64,000 nt of DNA from Brevibacillus agri (GTDB lineage: Bacteria > Bacillota > Bacilli > Brevibacillales > Brevibacillaceae), in NCBI RefSeq assembly GCF_004117055.1, contig NZ_CP026363.1, positions 1,086,001-1,150,000 on the forward strand, in the 5' to 3' direction. This document shows positions 36,433 to 44,865 of this stretch, one piece after another. The first letter of the stretch is position 1. The number at the start of each line of letters is the position of its first letter. The notes under the pieces are model-generated. The model worked only from the letters and a program-made list of their open reading frames with translations, ran no database searches and was not told the origin of the DNA. The position numbers and the translations under genes were made by a program.

Positions 36433-36840
36433 TTATATTCCATTATGCTTTCTTTTTACCGTATTTTCATCAGAATCGATCATGCTACCTTCCCAAAGTT
36501 CACCAATCACTGAGCAAGTCCAAGTAGCTGGATCGCCTTGTTCACCGCTTGAAATTGTTACAGTAACAGGGCTGGTATCATCAGTGTCACTCCCATCATC
36601 TACCCAAGATGCATCGTTTTGGAAAATGGTGAAATTTTCAATTCTCTGGTAAGCTTTTTTGCTTCCTGAAGCTGCAACCCTTCCTTTGCCTATGGCAACA
36701 TAATAATGTGTACGGTTTGTGAAAGTTATGCTCGCTTCTGCGGTCACGCTAGAGTATGCAAAGGTTGGAATAGCATAAGATAATATTGCCGCTGCTGCAA
36801 AAGCTGGAAAGATTATTTTTCTACTCACTAAATTATTCAA
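36433..36840 (-). CDS. Unrecognised secreted protein (lectin- or jelly-roll-like pattern possible)
   Basis: A 135-residue product starting at TTG 36840 behind GGAGGAGTTACC. Signal peptide AFAAAAILSYAIPTFAY, then a Ser/Thr/Asp-rich beta-type sequence (SVTAEASITFTNRTHYYVA, DDTSPVTVTISSGEQGD) with one Cys. No family is recognised, and the beta pattern only suggests a secreted single-domain protein. Its gene precedes the other secreted protein with the same direction. Confidence 0.6.
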   Translation of the reverse strand: MNNLVSRKIIFPAFAAAAILSYAIPTFAYSSVTAEASITFTNRTHYYVAIGKGRVAASGSKKAYQRIENFTIFQNDASWVDDGSDTDDTSPVTVTISSGEQGDPATWTCSVIGELWEGSMIDSDENTVKRKHNGI

Positions 36841-36892
36841 GGTAACTCCTCCAAATTCCTTTTTTTGGATATCTTTTCTTGCATTGAGAAAG

Positions 36893-37225
36893 CTATAATT
36901 TTTGCATCATTTTGATCTGAATTTGCAAGAGGTATGTATCCAACTGCTGACTTAGCGACACAACCTCATCGTGCAAAAAATCATCCTTTTCCAAAAAAAG
37001 TCGAACTAGCTGCTCGCGTAAGTGTTCTACAGTTTTGAGTAAATCGTCTGCTTCCTGGAAATCTCCCCCTTTCTGCTCTAAAGATAGCGTGATACATTTA
37101 CTTATAGGAGCTGAAACTGTTCCTCCTACGGACGTTCCTTTGACCTGGCGAGGGGATGGAACGTCCTTCTCACACCTTATAGCTCCTATGATCACCACAC
37201 CCCTTTTTTTTACAAATAAGGACAA
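36893..37225 (-). CDS. Spo0E-like aspartyl-phosphate phosphatase (start uncertain)
   Basis: The C-terminal 50 residues (VEHLREQLVRLFLEKDDFLH, VVSLSQQLDTYLLQIQ) match the Spo0E-type helical hairpin, including the SxxxD motif, in which these proteins dephosphorylate Spo0A-P. The upstream half as read (TTG 37225) lies over a nested inverted repeat and is implausible as protein. A shorter start is likely, but no good start codon is seen in frame after the AAAGGGGGA site; the gene may be slightly broken. Confidence 0.55.
   Translation of the reverse strand: MSLFVKKRGVVIIGAIRCEKDVPSPRQVKGTSVGGTVSAPISKCITLSLEQKGGDFQEADDLLKTVEHLREQLVRLFLEKDDFLHDEVVSLSQQLDTYLLQIQIKMMQKL
37104..37189 (-). repeat. Nested perfect inverted repeats (RNA-structure candidate)
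   Basis: Outer arms ATAGGAGCT (37104-37112) / AGCTCCTAT (37181-37189) and inner arms GGACGTTCC (37130-37138) / GGAACGTCC (37158-37166), both perfect 9-mers, form a two-tier stem with a 19-base apical loop. It lies just upstream of the Spo0E-type coding part. Confidence 0.6.
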
Positions 37226-37283
37226 TATTCACTATACAACACTCCCCTAAAAAAACCGCCCTTAGAAAAATGGGGAAAATTAA

Positions 37284-37425
37284 AAAAGGGGCTGTCTAAT
37301 AAGTCCCAAAATAAAAAAGTTGGGCGGGAAAACGCAATGTTTCCCGTCCAACTTTTTTGTTTTTGCTGGAAAGTGGCGAGGCGGATACCTGCCACCTTCA
37401 GTAAGTTGTGAGCTAAAGCCACAAT
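37284..37425 (-). mobile_element. Insertion-sequence end fragment, copy B (solo)
   Basis: 142 bases nearly identical to 33252-33403 of copy A, same orientation: GGGGCTGTCTAATAAG, the GTTGGGCGGG hairpin and the transposase C-terminal codons (VALAHNLLKVAGI as HNLLKVAG). It differs by one base at CCC, a 9-base deletion and a single T for C. The rest of the element is absent. Confidence 0.85.
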
Positions 37426-37446
37426 ACCTTTCTGCTTTTACAACGT

Positions 37447-38604
37447 TTACAAAGCCATGCGCAAAATTTCGCGGACATCTTCTTTGGTCAATGTTTTGAA
37501 CTGACCAATCGGACCAAACGGCGTCGCTTTTTCCGCCATCAGCTCCAAATGCTCGTCTGTAATTTCGTAGTCCGCCAAACGGGTCGGCGCTCCGATGCGG
37601 GCAAAGAACGCTTCTGTTGCCGCAATTCCTTCTAACGCCACTTCCTCGTCTGTTTTGCCGGCGGGATCGACATTCCACACCTCCACGGCGAAGCGGACGA
37701 AGCGGGCGACGTTTTCGCGATAGACGTAGCGCATCCATTTCGGGAAGATGATCGCCAGGCCGCCGCCGTGCGGAATGTCGTACACGGCGCTGACGGCGTG
37801 CTCGATGGAGTGGGTAGCCCAGTCAGTTGTCACGCCGACAGGCAGCGTGCCGTTGAGCGCCATCGTTCCGCAGTACAGGATGTTGGCGCGGGCATCGTAG
37901 TCGTGCGGGTTTTCCAGGACGCGCTCGGCGTTTTCAATGACGGTTTTCATGATCGACTCGGCGAAGCGCGTCTGGAGCGGAATCTCGGTTGTATGCGTGA
38001 AATACTGTTCGAAAACGTGCGACAAAATATCGCTGATTCCGTAGATCGTCTGATCGCGCGGGACGCTGAACGTATTTTCCGGATCGAGGATGGAGAAGGT
38101 CGGGAAGGTGGTGCCAGCCCCGTGCTTTTCTTTTGTTTCCCAGTTCGTAACGACGCTGCCTCTGTTCATTTCCGAGCCTGTTGCGGCCAGCGTCAGAACG
38201 GTGCCGAGCGGCAAGGCTTTTTCGGCCACTGCTTTGCGCGAGTAAAAATCCCACACATCCCCTTCGTAGGGGACGCCGACAGCTACTGCCTTGGCCGCGT
38301 CAATCACGCTTCCGCCGCCAACGGCGAGAATCCAGTCGACCCCTTCTGTCCGGCACAGATCAATCCCTTTTTTCACCGTGCTAAGACGAGGGTTCGGCTC
38401 GACGCCAGGCAACTCCAATACGCGGCAGCCCGCAGCTTGCAGAAGCGCTGTGACCTTGTCGTAAAGACCGGAGCGCTTGATGCTGCCGCCGCCGTACACA
38501 AGCAATACCGTGTTGCCGAGCTGCTTGGCTTTTTCCTCCAGTTGGGCCAACTGTCCCCGGCCGAAAATAAGTTGTGTCGGGTTGTAGTACACGAAGTTTT
38601 CCAT
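37447..38604 (-). CDS. Iron-containing alcohol dehydrogenase (butanol-dehydrogenase type)
   Basis: A 385-residue NAD(P)H-dependent dehydrogenase of the iron-containing group III type, similar to YugJ/Bdh[21 protein letters not shown] is the typical start, ATG 38604 after GAGAGGAGC; codons before it are not family-like. [15 protein letters not shown] is the nucleotide site; the metal-binding His/Asp residues lie in [11 protein letters not shown] and [16 protein letters not shown]. It reduces aldehydes such as butanal. It is monocistronic. Confidence 0.9.
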   Translation of the reverse strand: MENFVYYNPTQLIFGRGQLAQLEEKAKQLGNTVLLVYGGGSIKRSGLYDKVTALLQAAGCRVLELPGVEPNPRLSTVKKGIDLCRTEGVDWILAVGGGSVIDAAKAVAVGVPYEGDVWDFYSRKAVAEKALPLGTVLTLAATGSEMNRGSVVTNWETKEKHGAGTTFPTFSILDPENTFSVPRDQTIYGISDILSHVFEQYFTHTTEIPLQTRFAESIMKTVIENAERVLENPHDYDARANILYCGTMALNGTLPVGVTTDWATHSIEHAVSAVYDIPHGGGLAIIFPKWMRYVYRENVARFVRFAVEVWNVDPAGKTDEEVALEGIAATEAFFARIGAPTRLADYEITDEHLELMAEKATPFGPIGQFKTLTKEDVREILRMAL

Positions 38605-38953
38605 CTTGCCAGCTCCTCTCATACTCATGCATACATTCATTGTAGCGGACTGCCCTGACCCGTGCCAGCGAGCGATGTGCTGCTGTAATTTTTTGGACAT
38701 TTCATGTCGGATGGAAGAGAAACGAGGCGGTTTCGACAAGAAATGAGAGATTTAGTGGATACCATCCGCGAAACAGGGTGGTATAATAAATAAGATGGGT
38801 AACCTCGCTGTTTTTCAACAAGGTATGGCAACGGTTGCCCGAGGGAAGAGGGGTTTTGTCGATTTTGCCTGAAAAAGCAGCATTTCGGCGGAAAAACAAA
38901 AAATCAGGATCAAGAGAATATAGAAGGATCTGACAATGTAGGATGTGATTTGC
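38605..38953 (+). other. Divergent intergenic region between adh and ftsE
   Basis: No gene is seen. A TATAAT (38782-38787) without an obvious -35 may be the ftsE promoter. No terminator or operator pattern is recognised. Confidence 0.45.
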
Positions 38954-39640
38954 TTGATCGAGATGTTTGATGTTTGGAAAACGTACCCGAATGGCACGAA
39001 TGCTTTGAAGGGTATCAACATTCGGATTGAAAAAGGCGAATTTGTGTATGTGGTTGGGCCGAGCGGCGCGGGAAAATCCACGTTCATTAAGCTCATGTAC
39101 CGCGAAGAGAAACCGACCAAGGGCCAAATTTTTCTCGGCGGATTCAACGTCAGCCGGATCAAGGAACGGCAAATTCCGCTCGTTCGCCGCAGCATCGGGG
39201 TTGTCTTCCAGGATTTCAAACTGTTGCCGACACTCACTGTATTCGAAAATGTCGCATTTGCGATGGAGGTAATCGAGAGCAACCCGAAGCAGATCAAGCC
39301 GCGCGTCATGGACGTGCTGGGATTGGTCAAATTGAAGCACAAGGCGAAAATGCTGCCAAGCGAGCTGTCTGGTGGCGAGCAGCAACGGGTGGCACTCGCG
39401 CGGGCGCTGGTGAACAACCCGGGCATTATTATCGCGGACGAGCCGACGGGTAACCTCGACCCGGAGACGTCCTGGGAGATCATGAAGCTGTTTGAGGAAA
39501 TCAACCAGCGCGGCACGACGGTCGTCATGGCGACGCACAACCGGGAGATTGTCAACACGATGAGAAAGCGGGTCATTGCCATCGAGGCAGGACAGATCGC
39601 CCGTGATGAGCAGAGAGGGGATTACGGTTATGAAGATTAG
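38954..39640 (+). CDS. ftsE: Cell-division ATP-binding protein FtsE
   Basis: The ATPase of FtsEX, which in Bacilli activates wall hydrolases during elongation or division. The 228-residue product has Walker A GPSGAGKSTFIKLMY, the signature LSGGEQQRVALARAL and Walker B IIIADEPTGNLD. TTG 38954 gives the conserved MIEMFDVWKTYPNG start; GTG 38945 would add three residues. It overlaps ftsX by 11 bases. Confidence 0.96.
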   Translation: MIEMFDVWKTYPNGTNALKGINIRIEKGEFVYVVGPSGAGKSTFIKLMYREEKPTKGQIFLGGFNVSRIKERQIPLVRRSIGVVFQDFKLLPTLTVFENVAFAMEVIESNPKQIKPRVMDVLGLVKLKHKAKMLPSELSGGEQQRVALARALVNNPGIIIADEPTGNLDPETSWEIMKLFEEINQRGTTVVMATHNREIVNTMRKRVIAIEAGQIARDEQRGDYGYED

Positions 39641-40526
39641 AACGCTGGGACGCCATGTCCGTGAAGGGGTCAAAAACCTCGGCCGGAACGGCTGGATGTC
39701 GTTCGCGTCGGTCAGTGCCGTTACGATCACCCTTTTCATTTTGGGCGTGTTCCTCATCTTGGCAATGAACGTCAACTACTTTGCCAAATCAGTCGAAAAA
39801 CAAGTGGAAATCAGAGTCTTCATGGCGGACCTTACCCCCAAGGAAGACTTGCAAAAATTCGAACAGAGCGTGCGCAACATGCCGACGGTGGAGTCCGTCG
39901 AGTTCATTTCCAAGGACGAAGGCTTGAAGCAGTTCAAGGAAAGCATGGGCGACAAGGCGTACCTTTTTGACGGCTTGGAAAAGGGAAATCCGCTTCCCGA
40001 TTCTTTTGTGGTCAAGACGAAGCTGCCGCAAGATACGCCGGCAGTCGCCAATCAAATCAAGCAAATGAAATCGGTCAGAAGCTTGAACTACGGGGAGGGG
40101 ACGGTTGAAAAGCTGTTCGCTGCCACTGACACTGTGCGAAACGTCGGGATCGGCTTCATCGTCGGCCTGGGCTTTACCGCCATGTTTTTGATTGCCAACA
40201 CGATCAAGCTGACGATTGTCGCGAGACGCCGAGAGATCGAGATCATGAAGCTGGTTGGCGCGACAAACTGGTTTATCCGCTGGCCGTTTTTTGTAGAAGG
40301 ACTGCTGATGGGAGTGTCCGGGGCGCTGATCCCGATCATCATGCTGACAGTTGGCTACTACTACCTGCTGGATGCTATCAATACCAGCTTCGAAGCTTCC
40401 CAACTGTTCAAACTGTTGCCATTGTACCCATTGGTATATCAGGTAGCCCTCGCTTTGCTGGCGATTGGCGCGTTTATCGGAATCTGGGGAAGCTTGGTGT
40501 CTGTGCGCCGCTTCTTGCGAGTTTAA
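39630..40526 (+). CDS. ftsX: Cell-division permease-like protein FtsX
   Basis: A 298-residue partner of FtsE: a membrane helix near residues 25-45, a large extracytoplasmic loop (about 50-165) that contacts hydrolases, then three helices (starting GFIVGLGFTAMFLIANTIKLT). The cytosolic N-terminus MKIRTLGRHVREGVKNLGRN is a family start. GAGAGGGGA precedes ATG 39630. An M23 hydrolase with coiled coil follows, its likely target. Confidence 0.95.
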   Translation: MKIRTLGRHVREGVKNLGRNGWMSFASVSAVTITLFILGVFLILAMNVNYFAKSVEKQVEIRVFMADLTPKEDLQKFEQSVRNMPTVESVEFISKDEGLKQFKESMGDKAYLFDGLEKGNPLPDSFVVKTKLPQDTPAVANQIKQMKSVRSLNYGEGTVEKLFAATDTVRNVGIGFIVGLGFTAMFLIANTIKLTIVARRREIEIMKLVGATNWFIRWPFFVEGLLMGVSGALIPIIMLTVGYYYLLDAINTSFEASQLFKLLPLYPLVYQVALALLAIGAFIGIWGSLVSVRRFLRV

Positions 40527-40551
40527 CATTGGAAAACGTGGGAGGAGTATC

Positions 40552-41751
40552 ATGAGAAAGAGGATCCTATACACACTCTTAATCACCGGCCTCTTGGCTG
40601 GTTCTGCGATCCCGACTAACGTGAGCTGGGCAGCCAGCAAAGCATCTTTGGACAAGATCAATCGCGAGTTGAAGGAAATACAGCAAAAGAAGAAACAACA
40701 GCAGCAACAATTGAAGCAAACCGAGCAGCAGATCAGTGTCGTGCAAAAGGAACAGCAAGATTTGCAGACGCAACTGATGACGATCGACCTGCGCCGCAAC
40801 GAGGCGCAAAACAAGCTGGACAAGCTCGAAAAGCAAATGAATGAAACAAAGGAAAAAGCTGCCGAGGCGCAAGATCAACTGGACGAGGCGAAGGATCGGG
40901 TAGCGAAGCGGGAAACGCTGCTGAAAACCCGGGTAAAATCCATGTATGAACGGGGAAATGTCTCGTACCTGGACGTGCTGCTCGGATCGTCCGACTTTGG
41001 CGATTTTCTGACCCGCATGGAGGGTTTGCAGTTGATCCTTGAGCAGGATACGCGTATCCTAGAAGACAATATTCGCGACAAAGAAACGATCGAGACGAAG
41101 AAGAAAGAAATCGAGCATCAACTGACCGTTTACGCGGGAATGCTCGACGAGGCGGAAGCGCTCAAGGCTGAGCTGGACAAGCAGTACAAGCAAAGTCTCG
41201 TGGTCAAGGCCGAACTGAAGAAAAAAGAGGCCGCACTGGAAGAAGACCTGGAGCAGTACGGACAGCAACTGATCGAAATCACACGTCAGGAAGCCGCCAA
41301 ATATGCGGAGCGTGTGCGCGCGATGAGCGCGTCCAGCACAGGGTACAAGGGCGGCAAGCTCGGTTTGCCGATCGCGGACGGACAGTTTCGCTTCAGTTCA
41401 GGCTTCGGGATGCGGTCAGACCCGTTTACAGGCCGTTCTGCTGGGCATAATGGTGTAGACATGGCAGCACACAAAGGAACGCCGATCTTGGCTGCGGCTG
41501 ACGGGGTCGTCATTTTCGCAGGGTATTCCAACGGCTTCGGGAATACGGTAATGATTAAACACAGTGCGGAGATCACCACGCTCTACGGACACATTCGCGA
41601 GGGTGGCATCAAGGTTTCTGTGGGACAATCCGTATCGAGAGGCCAAAAAATCGCCGAAGTAGGCTCTACTGGCCGCTCTACCGGAAATCACCTTCATTTT
41701 ACCGTCTACAAAAACGACGTTGCCGTCAACCCTATGCCGTACCTGAAATAG
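40552..41751 (+). CDS. Secreted coiled-coil M23 peptidase (EnvC/CwlO-partner type)
   Basis: A 399-residue wall hydrolase or hydrolase activator: signal peptide (MRKRILYTLLITGLLAGSA), a long Gln/Lys-rich coiled coil (about 35-250) and a C-terminal LytM/M23 domain (about 275-395). HNGVDMAAHKG and GNHLHFTVY are the zinc-binding motifs, and all residues are present, so catalysis is likely. Directly after ftsX with GGGAGGAG, it matches FtsEX-controlled hydrolases. Confidence 0.93.
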   Translation: MRKRILYTLLITGLLAGSAIPTNVSWAASKASLDKINRELKEIQQKKKQQQQQLKQTEQQISVVQKEQQDLQTQLMTIDLRRNEAQNKLDKLEKQMNETKEKAAEAQDQLDEAKDRVAKRETLLKTRVKSMYERGNVSYLDVLLGSSDFGDFLTRMEGLQLILEQDTRILEDNIRDKETIETKKKEIEHQLTVYAGMLDEAEALKAELDKQYKQSLVVKAELKKKEAALEEDLEQYGQQLIEITRQEAAKYAERVRAMSASSTGYKGGKLGLPIADGQFRFSSGFGMRSDPFTGRSAGHNGVDMAAHKGTPILAAADGVVIFAGYSNGFGNTVMIKHSAEITTLYGHIREGGIKVSVGQSVSRGQKIAEVGSTGRSTGNHLHFTVYKNDVAVNPMPYLK

Positions 41752-41848
41752 TCAAGCAACGGGCAGCCAGACAAATATTGCTAACGGCAAATGCATACAC
41801 TAGCAGCATATCTTTTTGCCGGTAGCACAAAGGATGGTGACGTGAGTA

Positions 41849-43318
41849 GTGAGATGGAAAGGACGTACCGTATTAGCGCTTGTGCTCATCTCGATGGTGG
41901 CCAGCAGCTTTTTGACCATAGCGATGATGAAGACATCAGCCAGCGCGAACGCAACTCAGAATGGGGCGCTGACTGCGTCCACAGGCGCGGTGTTTTCGGG
42001 AGGCTCGGAATATCCCCAGGAGTTCAAGAAGCTGTATGAAGCGTTTACAGCGATTAAAAAAGACTACATTCAAACGGTTACGAATGAACAGTTGGTAGAA
42101 GGCGCAATCGGCGGGATGGTCGGAGCTTTGGAAGATCCGTACAGCGATTACATGGACCCGAAATCAGCCGAAGAGTTTACCTCGACGCTGCATTCGACTT
42201 TCCAGGGAATCGGTACAGAGGTCACGATGCAAAACGGACGGGTCACCGTCGTCTCGCCGTTCAAAGGTTCTCCGGCCGAGCGTGCGGGTCTTAGACCGAA
42301 CGACCAGATTTTGAGCGTCAACGGAGAATCGCTGGAAGGCTTGGATCTGCATCAGGCCGTGACCAAAATTCGCGGGCCAAAAGGAACGAAAGCCGTTCTG
42401 AAGGTCGTGCGCGCAGGAGTGGCAGAGCCGCTCAACATCGTGTGCATTCGTGACGATATTCCAATCGAAACGGTGAATAGCCAAATTATCGAGAAAAACG
42501 GCGTAAAGGTCGGCGTGATCGGCATTACCCAGTTCTCGACGGAAACAGCCAAGCACTTCAAGGAGCAGCTTGCTTCCCTGGAGAAAACGGGAATCGGCGG
42601 CCTCGTCATCGACGTGCGCGGCAATCCGGGCGGCTATTTGCTGGCTGTCAAAGAAATCGGAGAAGTGCTCGTGCCGAAAAAAGGCGTCATCGTCGCCATT
42701 GAGTACGGTGCTGGCGGGCAGCAAAAAGAAGAGTACCGCTCGACAACGGATGCTGCCAAACCGTATCCGATTGCGGTCCTGATTAACGGCGGAAGTGCCA
42801 GTGCCTCGGAAATTTTGGCCGGGGCGATGCGCGACAGCGGCAACTACAAGCTGGTCGGCGAAAAGAGCTTCGGAAAAGGCACTGTCCAAAGCACGATGGA
42901 AATGACGGACAAGAGCCAGCTCAAGCTGACCATCGCCAAATGGGTCACCCCAAGCGGCGAATGGATTCACAAAAAAGGAATCGAGCCGGACTTCAAGGTC
43001 GCGCAGCCTGATTATTTCAATGCGACGCAGTTGCCAGCCGACAAGGAGCTGGCCCGCGACATGGCAGGCGCTGACGTGAAGAACCTGCAACTGATCCTGA
43101 CCGGACTGAAATTGTCGCCAGGCCGCGATGACGGCTACTTTGACGAAAAGACCGAACAGGCGATCAAGCAGTTCCAGACGGCGAAAAAGCTGCCTGTAAC
43201 CGGAAAAGTGGACGCGGCGACCCGCAGTCAGCTCGAAGAAAGCTTGCGTGAAACGATGCGCAAGCCGGAGAACGATCTGCAATTGCAGAAGGCGCTGGAT
43301 GTCGTTACCGGCAAATAG
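41849..43318 (+). CDS. S41-type C-terminal processing protease (CtpB-like)
   Basis: A 489-residue membrane-anchored serine protease: an N-terminal anchor, a PDZ domain (about 100-185), the S41 core with catalytic Ser in GGSASASEILAGAM and Lys in GEKSFGKGTVQSTM, and a C-terminal peptidoglycan-binding domain (about 400-470). In Bacillus CtpB cleaves SpoIVFA. GTG 41849 is the start, with AGGATGGTGA about eight bases upstream. It is followed by a terminator and MinJ-like gene, as in B. subtilis. Confidence 0.93.
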   Translation: MRWKGRTVLALVLISMVASSFLTIAMMKTSASANATQNGALTASTGAVFSGGSEYPQEFKKLYEAFTAIKKDYIQTVTNEQLVEGAIGGMVGALEDPYSDYMDPKSAEEFTSTLHSTFQGIGTEVTMQNGRVTVVSPFKGSPAERAGLRPNDQILSVNGESLEGLDLHQAVTKIRGPKGTKAVLKVVRAGVAEPLNIVCIRDDIPIETVNSQIIEKNGVKVGVIGITQFSTETAKHFKEQLASLEKTGIGGLVIDVRGNPGGYLLAVKEIGEVLVPKKGVIVAIEYGAGGQQKEEYRSTTDAAKPYPIAVLINGGSASASEILAGAMRDSGNYKLVGEKSFGKGTVQSTMEMTDKSQLKLTIAKWVTPSGEWIHKKGIEPDFKVAQPDYFNATQLPADKELARDMAGADVKNLQLILTGLKLSPGRDDGYFDEKTEQAIKQFQTAKKLPVTGKVDAATRSQLEESLRETMRKPENDLQLQKALDVVTGK

Positions 43319-43373
43319 GAAAAATAATCAAGAACAGGGAAGCAGGGAAATTCCGCTTTTCCGTAGAAATGAT

Positions 43374-43410
43374 AACCACGGCAAATCACATGTCGTGGTT
43401 TTCTTTTTTT
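43374..43410 (+). terminator. Terminator after ctp gene
   Basis: AACCACG pairs with CGTGGTT around a 13-base loop, followed by TTCTTTTTTT. Confidence 0.85.
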
Positions 43411-43428
43411 CCATTTGAGGTGAGGCAA

Positions 43429-44697
43429 TTGGCGATTCAGGCAGATATGCTTTCCATTGCATATGGCTTTGCCGCATTTTTTCTCAATCCCGTTTTTTAC
43501 CTCTTTCTCGGCTTCATTTACTTGCACTATCGCAGACAGATGAAGCTGGAAAGGCAGCTCTTTGCCGCACGCATGCAGTCTCCGCTCCTTTCGACAATCC
43601 GCGCAGCAGGGATGGGCGTGGCAGGGGGATTGTGCATCTCTCTTCTCGCCGCAGGACTGGGAGTCGTCGTGCAGGCGCAGGATTTGTGGATTTTATGGGC
43701 ATTGGCCCTTCTTTTGGCGCTGGTTCGCTTGCGTTTTCTCTGCTTTGCTTATGCGGCGGGTCTGCTGACGGTTTTCCATGTAATTGCCCAACTGTTTCCG
43801 GGTTTGCAGGACGTTCCTGGTCTGGGCAGTGTGTGGACAATGCTGCTGCAGGCGAAGCCGATTCCGCTCCTTGCCCTGGTAGCCATCATGCACTTGATCG
43901 AAGCGATGCTCGTCCGCTGGAACGGGGGCAGGGACGCTTCTCCGCTGTTTGTCGAAGGACAGCGCGGACGAATCGTCGGGGCTTACTTGTTGCATTCTTT
44001 TTGGCTGACTCCGCTTGCCCTGTTCGTCCAGGTGGAGCCGGGGACGATCAGTGGCGCGCTTTATCCGGGTTGGCCGTTTTTTTCAGGCGAGCTTGCTTCC
44101 TTCGGACTGATGCTGCTGCCGACGGTTACGGGTTTTTCGGATATGACCCAGACGATGACACCATTGGAAAAGGTCAAGCAAATTTCCAAAAACCTTACCT
44201 GGTACGCAGTCGGGCTTTTGGCGCTTTGCGCCCTGTCCGTCTTGTTTGCCCCGCTCGTTTTGCTCGCTGCCCTGTTTGCGTTGTTCGGGCATGAAGCGTT
44301 GTTTTTCTGGAGCCAGTGGAAAGAAAGGAAGCGTTCTCCTTACTACATCCAGTCTTCACGCGGCATCAAGGTCATGGGAGTCATCCCGGGCACGCGGGCA
44401 GAGGAGATCGGGATTGTGACAGGAGAAATCATCGTGAAGGTCAACGGCATTCCGGTGCGGGACAAGGAAGACTTGTACCCGGCGTTGCAGGCCAATCCGG
44501 CTTTTTGCAAAATGGAAGTGCTCACGCGCGAAGGCGAGATGAAGTTTGTGCAGTGCGCTGTCTACGCGGGCAATCACCATCAGTTGGGAATCATCGTGGT
44601 GCCGGACGCAACGACTCGCGTATTTGTCGATTTGAAACGATCCAGCGTCGTCGAGCTTATCAAGCAGAAGCTGGAAAAACTGAATGTCGGAGCTTGA
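43429..44697 (+). CDS. MinJ-like polytopic PDZ membrane protein
   Basis: A 422-residue protein with about eight membrane helices (about 5-325) and a C-terminal PDZ domain (about 335-410; GIKVMGVIPGTRAEEIGIVTG). TTG 43429 follows GAGGTGAGG; codons before it run through the ctp terminator and are excluded. In B. subtilis MinJ bridges DivIVA and MinD at division sites, and its gene follows ctpB, as here. Assigned by topology, PDZ and context. Confidence 0.78.
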   Translation: MAIQADMLSIAYGFAAFFLNPVFYLFLGFIYLHYRRQMKLERQLFAARMQSPLLSTIRAAGMGVAGGLCISLLAAGLGVVVQAQDLWILWALALLLALVRLRFLCFAYAAGLLTVFHVIAQLFPGLQDVPGLGSVWTMLLQAKPIPLLALVAIMHLIEAMLVRWNGGRDASPLFVEGQRGRIVGAYLLHSFWLTPLALFVQVEPGTISGALYPGWPFFSGELASFGLMLLPTVTGFSDMTQTMTPLEKVKQISKNLTWYAVGLLALCALSVLFAPLVLLAALFALFGHEALFFWSQWKERKRSPYYIQSSRGIKVMGVIPGTRAEEIGIVTGEIIVKVNGIPVRDKEDLYPALQANPAFCKMEVLTREGEMKFVQCAVYAGNHHQLGIIVVPDATTRVFVDLKRSSVVELIKQKLEKLNVGA

Positions 44698-44865
44698 TGT
44701 ATCGAACGAGAGAAGGGGAGAAGGTATGCGCCAACGGTTGCGTGCCTTCTTTTTTTTGGATAGACAGGTTCGATAAAAACATTTTTCTGAAAAGCTCGTC
44801 TGTTCGTAAAACTTACGCCTGGCTGGCGCGTCTACCTTTACGAGGAAATGAAGGGAGTGAGTCAT

